Shown here: one piece after another, positions 1-10,937 of the stretch
Numbering within the stretch: the stretch's first letter is position 1
Layout of the letters: every line of letters begins with the position of its first letter
Assembly: GCA_014529385.2 (NCBI GenBank)
Contig: CM043944.1
Location: 62,276,248-62,340,247 of the forward strand
DNA length: 64,000 bases
Source of the DNA: Adiantum capillus-veneris
Taxonomy: Eukaryota; Streptophyta; Polypodiopsida; Polypodiales; Pteridaceae
Reading direction: 5' to 3'
Made by a program: the position numbers and the translations under genes
The notes under the pieces: model-generated
What the model saw: only the letters and a program-made list of their open reading frames with translations
What the model was told of the DNA's origin: nothing
The model's database searches: none

Positions 1-215
1 AGAAAAGAAAGAATAGAGGACGAGATATTGCCCCGTTCTTGTGCTTGTAAAGATTCTCCCTTAGTAATAAAGATAATCTCTTTATGGGGGGGGACCAGCC
101 AATCTTCTGGTCCCCAATGAAGTGTCAAGCTTTCTCTCTCTCTCTCTCTCTCTCATTCTCTTGAGTATTTGAAGTACACTTAAAAGTCAGTTTACGCTTC
201 CGTATTTTTGTGATG
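1..215 (+). repeat. Family K LTR, 3' part of the 5' LTR
   Basis: These bases match, in direct orientation, the sequence at 4857-5070 and, in inverted orientation, that at about 2055-2290, so this is one of three copies of the same LTR end. It contains a (TC)n tract at 132-154, ends in the conserved TTTTTGTGA, and is followed within two bases by a primer binding site. The 5' part of the LTR lies outside the window. Confidence 0.8.
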
Positions 216-216
216 G

Positions 217-228
217 TGGTATCAGAGC
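217..228 (+). other. Primer binding site of element K
   Basis: TGGTATCAGAGC, complementary to the 3' end of plant initiator tRNA-Met, lies directly after the K LTR. It marks the start of the internal region of a + strand LTR retrotransposon. Confidence 0.85.
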
Positions 229-324
229 AAGGTCATCTCTCTCTTCCTTAAGGAATTGACGACTCTTGGTAGACTACAGAAATGGGAGGACGCGAGATAA
301 GAGTTCTCTCTCCTTCAACAGCAG

Positions 325-2045
325 GTGGTAGAGTTACTAAAAGCTCTCTCCCATCCAGAAGTCCAAAAGATTCTCCATACTCTTAAGAAAGGGAAGGAGA
401 AAGTGCCGATGGGGTCGGGGGAAATCCCGCAGAACCCAAAGGTGCCAGAACCAAGGAAAGATCCTTTAATTGGAACCTCCTGCATGCACGAGAGGCAGAG
501 GAAACCTCCAAAACGTCATGTGCGGTTCAACCCAAAGGTTCAAGAGCAGGATCCTCCTGATTCTCCTCAGTTTTCTTTCATGAAGGATCTGGATGACATC
601 GTCGCTCCAGAGGACATATTTCTGGATGATCCGTTGCAGCAAGAAGTGCATTCAAAGGAAAGGACTCCTGTACTCAAGGAGTCTAAGCATAGAAAGAAGG
701 AGCACCATAAGAAGAAGCACCACAGGCAGAAAACATTCAAGTCGGGAGACAAAGATGTGAAATTTGACATCTACAATGGACGGCGTGATAATGACAAAGC
801 TTTGGCTTTCATCCGCCAATTTGAAGTTGCATTTGCAGAAGGGAATTTTAAAGAAAGATCCAAGCTTCGCCATGTCAGAATGTACCTGAAAGGCACCGCC
901 AGCAGTTGGTGGTTAACCCTTATCTTGGAAGATCGCAAACCCCAAGATTGGACCGTTTTCAAGAAGGAGTTCTACGCATAGTTCCTTCCTCCAGACTATG
1001 AGGAAGAGGTAAAGAAAGAATGGGATCGACTTTCACAGTCAGAGAACGAAACTGTTCCACGCTATGCGGATAGGTTTTGGGACGTTCTCTTGAAAGTCAC
1101 TCCATTCAAGAAGATTGACGATTCGGAGAAGATGTGTAAGTTTGAAGCAGGATTGTATGAAGCCTTGCAAAAGGCTATGAAGCTTTACCCTCGAGGTAAC
1201 TTGCAGATACTTATGGAATCAGCTCGCATAGCTGATGGAATACATGACAAGGGTACTCCCAAGAAGATGGAGCAAAGCACTTACCATGCCAAGCAGAAGG
1301 CTCTCCATGAGCAGCCTACCTCTACTTCTTCTTCTCAAAAGAAGAAAAGAACCGCCTCCGAAGAATAAGCAAAGCCAAATCAGCCCAAGAAAGGGAGATA
1401 TCTCTCTCCTGCTGAATTGAGAACCTACATCAGCGAAGGAAGATGCTTCAAGTGTGGACAAGCTGGACATATGAAGGGTGACTGTCCTACCAAAACCCCA
1501 CAACCACCCTCTTCTAATGCAGTCCCAGATGTACAGGGGAATACAACCAAGGATGGAAAAGAAAGAGCTCTTCTCAAAGCATGGGGTAGCATCAACAACC
1601 AACGGGCTCTTATTCTGTTTGACCCTGGCAATATAGACAACTTCATCTCTACAGAGTTAGCCGATGATCTGAATTTACAGCCCAACCGTTTTGGAGTTTC
1701 TATTCAAGCACAATCTGCTTTCAAAGGGTAGAACTCTAACTCTACTCCAATCATAGGGAAGCTGAATTTAAAGGCGACAATTACAAAGATCAAGAGTCTT
1801 TCTTACTAGCCTCACTTGTACAAGATGCATCCCATTCCTGACTATGTGCAGAAAACTTTATCCTTTGATCATAAAGGAAAGGAATATCTTGTACTTGCAG
1901 ATACAGGTGATTGGCGTATCCCTATCGCCAATCACATTGCCATCAAGAAAGTAATGAAAAAGTGTGTTTCAGTGTATTTGATTTTTGCAAGAGAGAGATG
2001 TGTCTGCTTCACAACTTTCTTCCTCTTTAGAGCAAAACAGACTTA
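325..2045 (+). pseudogene. Ty3/gypsy gag-protease relic (family K)
   Basis: The frame at 325-981 carries a lysine/histidine-rich segment and then a retrotransposon gag domain (ALAFIRQFEVAFAEG, then KGTASSWW). A stop at 979-981 breaks it. The same frame continues at about 982-1365 and, after another stop, at 1417-1731 with a CCHC zinc knuckle (CFKCGQAGHMKGDC, about 1444-1485) and a retropepsin start (ALILFDPGNIDNFIS, about 1603-1650). A protease remnant with further stops follows to about 1985. There is no reverse transcriptase or integrase; the frame runs into unrelated sequence and then the inverted repeat at 2051. The protease active site reads DPG, a variant also seen in other plant gypsy proteases. 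This is a dead copy or a gag-protease-only derivative. Confidence 0.8.
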
Positions 2046-2050
2046 AGTTA

Positions 2051-2114
2051 TTCCGTCACAAAAATAGGGAAGCGTAAATTGACTTTTAATTGTACTTCAA
2101 ATACTCAAGAGAAT

Positions 2115-2167
<53 letters not shown>

Positions 2168-5074
2168 ACACTTCATTGGGGACCAGAAGATGGGCTGGTC
2201 CCCCCCATAAAGAGATTATCTGTATTACTAAGGGAGAATCTTTACAAGCACAAGAACGGGGCAATAGCCCGTCCTCTATTCTTTCTTTTCTGCTTCTGAC
2301 TAAGAGTGTGCGAAAGCTACTCTCTGAATACTGCGAGGATTTTCCCTCTACTATGAGATTTTGGGAAGCTCTCGAAAACGAGTCTTCCACCAAAACTCAA
2401 CGGAAGCTCTCGAAAATGAGATTCTACCTTCCGCTAACTGTGTCCCTATTTGCATAATCATTCCTGCAACAAAAACAAGGGAGAAACATGCAAAATACAC
2501 GCACACATGCTTGCTGTAATTTTCTGCACATGACCTGAAAATGTTACCTGAGCACCTTCCAAAGCCGAAATAGAGACCTTTTTCGCGATGGAATCACACC
2601 AAACTTTGTGTATGCGTAATGTAGGTAGAGAAGAACTAGATTCTATGTGTATTTTGCTGAAATTCACCCTAAAAGAGATGATTAGGGACTGAAAACAGAG
2701 AATTTACAGCCACCACACTCTATGAAGAGAGTGCCGTTGCAACTTCTCGCGATGAAACTTTACCGAAAGCTGGCTATGGCTATGAGAACCCTAGACAATC
2801 GGAGCACGAGGCAACCACATATGTCGCAAGGGCTGCTCTCAAGCTTCCATGGAGAGCTCCAATGCGTAGAGCATACTCACAATAGGGGGGGTAGGAGCAC
2901 TCCCAACACTGAGAAGTGGGGGAGGGGGACCTCTTATCAAGCCAGCAAGAAGAGGGGGCGCTAGGAAGAGAGAGAGGATGAGAGTGAGAGTGAGAGTGAG
3001 AGGGTTAGTTTGCATTGGTAAGTGTGCCTAAAAACCCTTCAACTTTAACTTTTAAAAGTTTACAAACTATTAATGAAATGTGCAAATTGAACCCCAACTG
3101 CACACATAGATGTAACCAATGAAAATGTTACCTGCTCCCAGCGCAATGCGGTACCGACATTACTCTGGCATTACCTGTTCGCACTTGTCCGGCCATTTGG
3201 TCCAACGCAAATCATTTAAGATAATTTAATTGACTTATCCTAAGGCCGTAAAAATAATTCAGGCCTTGGGGTTACTGTTGTTCTAAGGACCCCATCTCAT
3301 TCATGTGCTTGCACTAGCGCGCGTATTTTTCTGAGCCTGAAATCTGAGGCTACTATCAACCCCTTCATTGAAGACCCGATTTCCCAATCACTACGGCTTC
3401 AGGGTATTTTCTGCTAGGGTCTCCCTGAGGTGCTCTCGCCCAAACTCGGGCGCACCTGAGACCCTAGAAACTGCTAGATCTATTCTGATGTGCACACAAC
3501 TAATTAGATAATTCTTTTCTCGTAAATACATTAATTATTTACAAAGAGGGATGTAACTACTACATCCCTCTTTGTAAATAATTAATGTATTTACGAGAAA
3601 AGAATTATCTAATTAGTTGTGTGCACATCAGAATAGATCTAGCAGTTTCTAGGGTCTCAGGTGCGCCCGAGTTTGGGCGAGAGCACCTCAGGGAGACCCT
3701 AGCAGAAAATACCCTGAAGCCGTAGTGATTGGGAAATCGGGTCTTCAATGAAGGGGTTGATAGTAGCCTCAGATTTCAGGCTCAGAAAAATACGCGCACT
3801 AGTGCAAGCACATGAATGAGATGGGGTCCTTAGAACAACAGTAACCCTAAGGCCTGAATTATTTTTAAGGCCTTAGGATAAGTCAATTAAATTATCTTAA
3901 ATGATTTGCGTTGGACCAAATGGCCGGACAAGTGCGAACAGGTAATGCCAGAGTAGTGTCGGTACGGCATTGCGCTGGGGAGTAGCTAACAATTTCATTA
4001 GTAGCATCTGTGTGTGCAGTTGTGAGTTAATTTGCACATTTCATTAATAGTCTAAGAACTTTTAAAAGTGAAAATTGAAGGGTTTTAAAGTTATTAAGTA
4101 AGTGTGCCAAGTGGCACACTTACCAATGCGAAACTAACCCTCACTCTCACTCTCACTCTCACCCTCTCTCTCTTCCCTAGCGTCCCCTCTTTTGGCTGGC
4201 TTGATAAGAGGCCCTCCTCCCCCACTTCTTAGTGTTGGCAGTGCTCCTATCCCCTCCTATTGTGAGTATTCTCTACGCATTGGAGCTCTCCATGGAAGCT
4301 TGAGAGAAGCCCTTGCGACATATGTGGTGGCCTCGTGCTCCATTGTCTAGAACAAGGGTTCTCATAGCCATAGCCAGCTTTCGGTAAAGTTTCATCGCGA
4401 GTTGCAGCGGGCACTCTCTTCATAGAGTGTGGTGGCTGTAAATTCTCTGTTTTCAGCCCCTACTCATCTCTTTTAGGGTGAATTTCAGCAAAATACACAT
4501 AGAATCTAGTTCTTCTCTACCTACACTACACATACACAAAGTTTGGTGCGATTCCATCGCGAAAAAGGTCTCTATTTCGGCTTTGGAAGGTGCTCAGGTA
4601 ACATTTTCAGGTTATGTGCAAAAAATTACAGCAAGCATGTGTGCGTGCATTTTGCGTGTTTCTCCCTTGTTTTTGTTGCAGGAATGATTATGCATACAGG
4701 GACTCAATTAGCAGAAGGTAGACTCTCATTTTCGAGAGCTTCCGTTGAGTTTTGTGGAAGATAGACTCTCGTTTTCGAGAGCTTCCCAAAATCTCATAGC
4801 AGAGGGAAAATCCTCGCGGTATTCAGAGAGTAGCTTTCGCACTTTCTCAGTCAAAAGCAGAAAAGAAAGAATAGAGGACGGGATATTGCCCCATTCTTGT
4901 GCTTGTAAAGATTCTCCCTTAGTAATAAAGATAATCTCTTTATGGGGGGGGACCAGCCCATCTTCTGGTCCCCAATGAAGTATCTCTCTCTCTCTCTCTC
5001 TCTCTCTCTAATTCTCTTGAGTATTTGAAGTACAATTAAAAGTCAGTTTACGCTTCTGTATTTTTGTGACAGAA
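2051..5074. repeat. Giant inverted repeat, two arms of about 1.5 kb
   Basis: The sequence from 2051 to about 3555 reappears as its reverse complement from about 3561 to 5074. The centre is almost spacerless: the 15-bp arms at 3541-3555 and 3561-3575 are perfect complements around a 5-bp spacer (ACTAC). The inner 400-500 bp of each arm are nearly identical and the outer parts carry small indels and substitutions. The outermost 250-400 bp of each arm are the family K LTR end with its GA/TC tract, pointing outward. Each arm also contains a smaller imperfect hairpin (3415-3467 and its mirror). It may be two K LTRs joined head to head, a long palindromic LTR, or a fold-back element; no clear target duplication is visible. 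Confidence 0.85.
2117..2162. repeat. (GA)n microsatellite in K LTR arm
   Basis: About 22 uninterrupted GA dinucleotides lie inside the inverted K LTR copy. The matching (TC)n tract lies at 4982-5008 in the other arm and at 132-154 in the first LTR, with different lengths, so the tract has changed length independently in each copy. Confidence 0.9.
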
Positions 5075-5384
5075 ACCATCATTCAAGCTTAAAAGAATCA
5101 CTAACGCAAGGAAAAGAAGTGAAGGATTTGTGAAAGTGTAAAACCTAGATCTTTACCATTTCAATTCTGCTGCACCTGACATTGGTATGAGAGCTTTGAA
5201 GATTTTGCATCAATCCGCTAATCCCCAAAAAAGTTTTTTCACTCTTGTATTTTTGGTTGGGTTGGCAGCGGTGTGAATTGCACGCCTGCCATTGCGCGTA
5301 GGAACCGTGCGCCTTGAGTGTTGAAAAATAGTAGCCAATTGCATATCGAGTGTTGCATGCGGGGTGTGTCGATGAGGAGGTAGA
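5075..5384 (+). repeat. Family C LTR end plus primer-binding-site remnant
   Basis: The stretch ending CTGCTGCACCTGACA (to 5181) followed by TGGTATGAGAGC (5183-5194) matches the LTR/primer-site junction of the C element at 23470-23510, with one change in the primer site. It is a short orphan remnant of a + strand C element, cut on the left by the inverted repeat and on the right by a family A LTR. No coding sequence was seen. Confidence 0.6.
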
Positions 5385-6125
5385 TGTAACAGGGATGGGC
5401 ACCACGTGTCAACAAAAAAGAACAGAATGAACAACTTTAAGCACTTCAAATAACACCGAGCTGAAAGAGATGTACGACACACGAGACGGGGAGTGGCGGA
5501 GTTCCACCCCAAGAGAGCACTGGCCCCAAACGCTTGCGTCCCCTTAGGTATTTCTTTATATTGCTTCAACTCGGTACAAGCCGGTGGTACTCCACGCTCT
5601 GCACCTTCACTCAGAAGCGTGCCAAAGAATGAGGCCATGGCACATATTTAAAGGCCCTTGGCCTATAAAAAAGTAGTTACATGAAAAGCTTCAAACACAA
5701 AAGCTTCTGGTCCAAAAAGTTGGCGTTGGAAAACTGTCCAATGCAAATCACGGAAATCAGTAGACCTGCTGCCACTCCAATAGCTGTCAGCAAAAAACGC
5801 GGAAGTCCGTACAGTTTTCCACGTCAATAGCCAACATAAAATTCGGACGTTCGTACAACTGTCACGTCATCAACTTTTATGCTAGTCTTTTTATGTGTGT
5901 GTGTGGGTCCTGTTTTATCTTTAGTACATTGGCCTCCATCTAAAGGGGTACGTTAGCTGGACTGAACTCTTCTGAAAAAATAGGCCACTCGGCAAGGCTC
6001 TATAAGTTGGTGAAAACTCCTTTTGTTGTTGCTTCTTCTGCTGCTTCTTAGGGTTTAGGCCCCTCGACCGGGGATGTGCAGGTTGGCTCCGTTCTTCAGT
6101 GGCTTGACACGTTAGCAGTTTGACA
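5385..6125 (-). repeat. Family A LTR (3' LTR of a - strand copy, A2)
   Basis: About 740 bp, bounded by TGTAACAGGG and ...AGTTTGACA on the + strand. It is a diverged copy of the two A LTRs at 11932-12587 and 14172-14820. It contains the shared R motif at 5521-5557 and U3 motifs of the CACGTCATC type near 5860. The purine tract immediately to its right identifies it as the 3' LTR of an element read on the - strand. Confidence 0.75.
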
Positions 6126-6137
6126 TCCCCTCTTCTT
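6126..6137 (-). other. Polypurine tract of element A2
   Basis: The - strand reads AAGAAGAGGGGA directly before the LTR start. This is the plus-strand priming site expected upstream of a 3' LTR. Confidence 0.7.
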
Positions 6138-7237
6138 GAAAGAAGGTAATTGTCCGCGATTACAACATATCTGCAAAACAACTCAAGTTAGCTCAAAAAT
6201 TTCCGAGGGTCAATCCGAGGGACAATCAGTTTTTTCAATCCAAATTGGAGCTCTTGATATCATTGGCGTCCAGAAAAATCTCATCCAATAATAAGTCTCA
6301 TTCCAAATTGGAGCTCTTGATATCTTGGGTCGTTGGTTTCCCAGAAACATCTCATTCAATAAGGAGTATTCAGTGGTTGGCACATCACAATGCAACACAT
6401 TTGCTCACATATGCATGTTACAAGATATAGAAACATAAAGCCGCTGAAGAACACTCCCCGCAAATAACCCTCTTGGTGCGGGCCATGAGCTGTTCAACGA
6501 CTCCCTCATGACTCCTCTCGCAAATAGCCTAAAAAGGTCCGGGCCATGAGATATAGAGGCCTTTTACAACCAAACGCGCCCCAGATCGTAGCGTGCATCA
6601 TTTGGAGGTGCTGAGAGTAACCACTCTCAGCACCTCCAAACAACTCCTCTCGCAAATAACCTAAAAAGGTCCGGGCCATGAGATACAGAGGCCTTGAGAT
6701 ACAGAGGCCTTTTATAACCAAACTCCCCCTAGACCGCAGCCTGTGTCGTTTGGAGGTGCTGAGAGTAACCATTGTTCAGACTTCTTAATACTCCCCTCAT
6801 AAATAACCATCCAGGTCTGGCCATGAGTAACAACAACAATACTCCCCTCGTAAATAACCACAAGGGTCCGGGCCATGAGTAAAAAACAACACTTTTCAAA
6901 CATTCAATACTCCCCCCGCAAATAACCACAAGGGTTCGGGCCATGAGTGCGTGCAAGCATTCTTAAACATCATTTCTCACTACTCCACCTGGGAGTAAAT
7001 CACCGATTGTTGAAACAAGTATTATAACCAAGAGTCAAACAATTCAAATCGGCACCAAGATAGGTTCAAAACAAATACCATCCATTTCAAACAAATTCCA
7101 AGCAGGATCACCAAACAAGTTCTCAAAGAGATTCAGAAAACCGCTAAATCAAACTGAAAAAGCATTCTCGACATCAATCGAGCTCAAAAAGACAACTGGC
7201 TTTCCATCCTGAAACTTGCATTAGGGTTAGACTTCTT
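6138..7237 (-). mobile_element. Internal region of non-autonomous element A2
   Basis: This collinear stretch matches 12600-13570 of the complete A element. It carries no gag or pol domain. From about 6455 to 6960 it holds five or six imperfect units of about 50 bp built on ACTCCCCCCGCAAATAACC and GGGCCATGAGT. Similarity to A ends near 7230, where an LTR of another type begins, so the 5' half and 5' LTR of A2 are missing. Open frames here, such as those rich in the peptide LMARTLVVIYGGSI, arise from the repeat and are unlikely to be translated. Confidence 0.65.
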
Positions 7238-7983
7238 CATGTCAAAGTCGACAATGCGGAAGCGTAGAGACCAAGGGGAGTGAGCACGAGAGAGAGAACG
7301 AGAGAGTCTCAAGAACCAATTGACCTTGGCAATGGATAACTGAATGTGTATACAATGGAGGCAAGGGGTTGCTTATATAGCAAGCCTAGTAAATTGCCCT
7401 ATCCAAGACTTTGAGAAACAAGTAAATTAAATACCTAAAAGCCAAACTAAATAATGGGATCACATTGGGCAGTTCATTTGAGATGCCTAAACCTCTCTGC
7501 AGCTCATAGTGGACATCAATAGTGAGACCAAGTCGATGGAGAAGCTACCATGGACACCCCAGAAAGTGGCCGCCAATTGGATACACCTCGGTGTTGCTCT
7601 CCTCAACTTTGTACCTGAAAGTAATGCCATCTTGAGCATCGGTTGCCTTTGTAGAAACTTTGAAGTGTAGACCATACTACGTCCAATAATCCCCATTCGT
7701 GAACTGTGAACACATCATGTCCAAAATATAAAACTCCAAGGTAATGAACTGTTGGAACACATCCTATCTAAAATTTGACCAACAACAACGAATTGGCGCG
7801 CCCATCCATAGTGTTTTAGATGTCTGATTGGTTCCCTGCCAGATGCATGTGCCTTGAACTCCGACCTACGGGTCCAAACACCAATAACTTGAACTCCAAC
7901 ACAAGGGTCCAAATTAATTATAGGGAGCATTGTTTGCCCCTCTCTGCCAGTCACAAGCCTCTCTCTGGCTGAAGCTAGTGGTG
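7238..7983 (-). repeat. C-type solo LTR or LTR remnant
   Basis: The left end, TGTCAAAGTCGAC, matches the end of the C-type LTR at 29009. Within it, GCTTATATAGCAAG at about 7369 and TAGTAAATTGCCCTA match the TATA region of C LTRs. The right edge, around GTGACACGTGTCA at about 7973-7986, resembles the C LTR start. No primer site or purine tract adjoins it, so it is either a solo LTR or a fragment. Confidence 0.5.
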
Positions 7984-8375
7984 ACACGTGTCATTTGACT
8001 AGAAATCTGACGTAGTGGCCACTGTGGCCACCGCCACGTGTGCCATGTCGATCTCCTCTGTTAAATCTTTATTACCCTAATCTCTATCCAGCTTGCCTTT
8101 GACTTTGTCTATCTGTGAGTTCTTGCTTTTGCCTTTGGCTTGAGAACTCTCGAGCCAAACAAAGCGTCGAATCACAATCATGAGTGTGGTCGTACCTCCT
8201 GAGTATCGAGGCAGCTAATTGAGTATTGGTACTGCCATCCTTGTCCAACTTACCTTTGCCGCTGTCCTCTAGCGAACTCCTCCATTTGCTTTTGACTTCA
8301 CAAACTCGAGCCAAACAAATTGTTGGGTTCCTTGAGAACTGTGTCAGTGCATAGGCCGCTAAATGGATGGTTGAT
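7984..8375. other. Intergenic stretch with a diverged ~160-bp tandem duplication
   Basis: No gene was recognised. About 8088-8165 and 8246-8322 are related: both run from CCAGCTTGCCTTTG-like sequence through GCTTTTG to CTCGAGCCAAACAAA. The stretch ends at the 5' LTR of element B. Confidence 0.4.
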
Positions 8376-9031
8376 TGTCACAGTGATGACGTGGTTGCCT
8401 GTGTGTACACACACACACGCCTTGCACAAGCCGGAAGAAATGCTGATGTGGTTGCCAGTCCTGGAAAGTGCGGCGCAACTGACACGTGGCAGTTGTGACC
8501 TTCGTGATTTAAGGCGTGATTTGCGGCAGAATTTGCGGAAGCAACAGGCTACGGCAGTTATGCTTTTTGGCAGCTTTTGGCCTTGCTTTTTATTCTACGC
8601 AAGAGATGGAAGAGAGGGAGAACTCTTTTGCTTTATTTTTAGGCTCAAGAGAGAGAGAGAGAGAGAGAGAGAGCTTGAGAAAGAAAAATAACCAGCTTTT
8701 GCTTTATTTTAAAAAGGCTTTTGATTTCAGCTTTTGGGGCTCTGCTTTTGGCAACCCTTGTACTCTTTAAATAACTGGGTAGGCCTCTCACAACTCAGAG
8801 CATTTGGACGTAGAGTCTGAGTGTGAGCGCCTGCCGGCACTCTTGTACTTTGAACACAGATTAATACAAAAAGAAATACCGAAAGGGGCGCCAGTCTTTG
8901 GGGCCAATAACTCTAGGCAGCGGAACTTCGCCGGGCCAGTGTCGAATCAATTGTGAAGTGTGAATTGTTTAGAAGTGGTTATTTGTGTTGTTGCGATAGA
9001 TTCTTGACTTGGAGTGTCCAAGTCTGTTACA
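8376..9031 (+). repeat. Family B 5' LTR
   Basis: 656 bp from TGTCACAGTG to CTGTTACA, followed by a primer site. The first 130 bp match the truncated 3' LTR at 22179-22306. U3 contains ATGACGTGG and ACACGTGGCAG sites. An (AG)n tract lies at 8648-8673, a TATA-like TTTAAATAA near 8766, and the shared R motif (GAAATACCGAAAGGGG then GCCAGTCTTTGGGGCC) at 8872-8905. Its termini and order (U3, TATA, R, U5, primer site) fit a + strand Ty3/gypsy LTR. Confidence 0.85.
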
Positions 9032-9032
9032 G

Positions 9033-9044
9033 TGGTATCAGAGC
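9033..9044 (+). other. Primer binding site of element B
   Basis: TGGTATCAGAGC starts one base after the B LTR. It is complementary to initiator tRNA-Met. Confidence 0.85.
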
Positions 9045-9101
9045 ACAGCCGATTTCTCTTCTACGAGAAATCCGATCCCTAATTTTTTTTCCGCGGCACC
9101 T

Positions 9102-9331
9102 ATGGCTTCAGACAAGGATTAGTCGACTCCCTCTGCATGCGGAGATGCGGGAGGGGATCACAACGAAGATTCCGCGAGGAGTATGGCTCGCCTCGGCCTA
9201 CTCCGGCGGAGCGTCAAGAGATGGAACGTCAACGATTGATCGGCGACGCAACAAAGATGATGCTCAATTTTGCAAAGGATCCAAAATTTGCAAAATATAT
9301 GAGCGAGACCTCTTTCGATGAGGTGCATACG
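9102..9331 (+). pseudogene. Family B gag, N-terminal part, split by element C
   Basis: An ATG at 9102 opens a frame closed by a stop after six codons. The better-conserved frame downstream (EEYGSPRPTPAERQEMER and then MMLNFAKDPKFAKYMSE) is an alpha-helical gag leader. It is cut at 9331 by the LTR of the - strand C element and resumes at 17944. The flanks ATACG (9327-9331) and ATAGG (17944-17948) match at four of five bases and are probably the target-site duplication. Confidence 0.65.
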
Positions 9332-10533
9332 TGTAAGGTGCAACGGAAGTGAATGTTGAACTTTGCTCAAGATGAGTGCTCCAAACTGTGCTCAAGGTTC
9401 CTTTTACTTACGGAAGGGAGAGCCTTCCGTTTCTTTAGTGAGAGAGCGCAATGGACACAAACAAAGTGATGAACATTGTGAATGAAGGTACTGAGACTGA
9501 GAGATAGAGAGAGAAGAATACGACACCAGAGATGTAAAACCCTCCTCCGAAGGCCCCTCTCTCAATGGCGAGAGAGGTCTATGCTATTGATTGCACAAAT
9601 CTTTACAATGCTTGGACTTGCCGACGATGACGACGACGATGAGACGGGCTGAATCTGAGAATTCTAAGGGGCTGAAATCTGCAATGAGTAAGTACTGCTA
9701 TGCCGAGGTCGACGGTGCGAACGAGGATGACAAAGCTAAGGCTGAAAACTGAATGCTGTGGATTGGTTCTTGTCGCCTCGAGTGGGGCTGATTTGTGTGC
9801 TTAGTGCTTTGCTGAAGAGCCTTGCTGAAAAACGCTGCTTAGGGTTGAGAAGAACGTTGGTTCTACTGCTGCAAAACGCTGGTTCTACTGCTGTAAAAAA
9901 CGCTGGATCCACTGCTATAAAAACGCTGGATCTGAGGGGTCTAAAAACGCTGATCTGCTTGCTAACTTGCGATGGGAATGTTGCTGGGAAAACGCTGTCC
10001 AAGGGGGCTGAAAGCGCTGTCCAAAGGGGCTGAAAATGCTGTGTAATCAATGCTGAAAATCGCCAGTGAATTGAGGCTGAAAACGCTGATGGTGTAGGCT
10101 GAAATCGCTGGCTTTGCTCATGAAAGAAAATCCAGGTCCTTGGTTGGTCTTGCTTGAGAAGTTGCCTGTTGAGCAATGCTCCTGCTGCCTCTTTTGCCAG
10201 AAAGTGCTAGCTTTGGTTTGCTTATATACAAACTTAGTAAATTTGCCCTACCTAGCTCCCAACAAAAGTCACTTAGAAATAATAAGTGAAAAATGTCAAA
10301 AATAGGAAAATAGGTTTTTTGCTCTGTAAAATGATCCTGATGGAATCTGATGGGAATGCTGATGGTCATGCTGTGTGCAACCGGAGGATATGCATCTAAT
10401 CTAAGTGTCCATACACGGTCCGCGAACAGACTCAGAAAAGTGCCAGATCACTTCCTATCCTAGACTGACTTGACTGAACTGAACCCTGGTCATGCTGTAG
10501 CTTGTCCACGGATACATAGGGTTGGATGTGTCA
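9332..10533 (-). repeat. 3' LTR of element C1
   Basis: About 1.2 kb from TGTAAGGTGC to GGATGTGTCA on the + strand, matching 16712-17943 and, reversed, 22307-23490. It contains a TATA region (GCTTATATACAAAC near 10220) and many AAAACGCTG-type short repeats between 9750 and 10110, a hallmark of this LTR family. The adjoining AAAAGGACA on the - strand is a shortened polypurine tract. Confidence 0.85.
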
Positions 10534-10541
10534 TGTCCTTT

Positions 10542-10937
10542 TCAAAGTGAGGTACTGGTACCGAACTGTATGGTGTCGAGGGAGATCGCCAATAACATCC
10601 GGAATCCTAGAAAGGACTCTTCGCTGGCCCACTCTGATGTGTGGGTCGTGCGATACTTGACCTTCATAAAGGTCTGCAACGCTTGCTTCTTTGGGCTGCG
10701 CCTAAAGCGACACAAAGTCTTCTGTAGCTCCTTCAATGCTTCAACTTTGTTTATGGATGTAGGTCCACCTTCTTCAAGAATCTCCAAGGCTGAAAATTCC
10801 TGAAACCACTTCCAACACAAAAACATGAACATACCTATTCCATGTAAAGTAACTGGAAAAAATCTCCTCTTCCTTAAAGACTGTGCATGCAATGTAGATG
10901 AACAAATAGACGGAGTGCCAAACCGTTCACTACACAC
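10542..10937 (-). CDS. Conserved 3'-terminal frame of family C (131 codons)
   Basis: This uninterrupted - strand frame lies immediately upstream of the 3' LTR. A closely related, frameshifted version lies at the same place in C2 (24966-25320). Shared peptides include PKKQALQTFMK, KYRTTHTS and FRMLLAI. I do not recognise a domain. The region is where gypsy elements carry the integrase C-terminus or an extra ORF, so it could be a decayed integrase tail or a family-specific small protein. Conservation between two copies is expected from common descent and does not prove function. Confidence 0.45.
   Translation of the reverse strand: MCSERFGTPSICSSTLHAQSLRKRRFFPVTLHGIGMFMFLCWKWFQEFSALEILEEGGPTSINKVEALKELQKTLCRFRRSPKKQALQTFMKVKYRTTHTSEWASEESFLGFRMLLAISLDTIQFGTSTSL

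Noticed and set aside
2458-2667. A 69-codon frame found in both arms of the palindrome (also 4478-4687)
   Set aside because: The two frames are copies because the arms are copies. There is no domain or clear start codon, so a gene is not supported.
6455-6960. Regular repeats considered as a CRISPR array
   Set aside because: Units are imperfect, spacers are related to each other, the context is a plant retrotransposon, and a second copy is in A1.
8320-8691. Frame in the B LTR ending in Arg-Glu repeats
   Set aside because: It lies in LTR U3/R and is produced by microsatellite and regulatory sequence.
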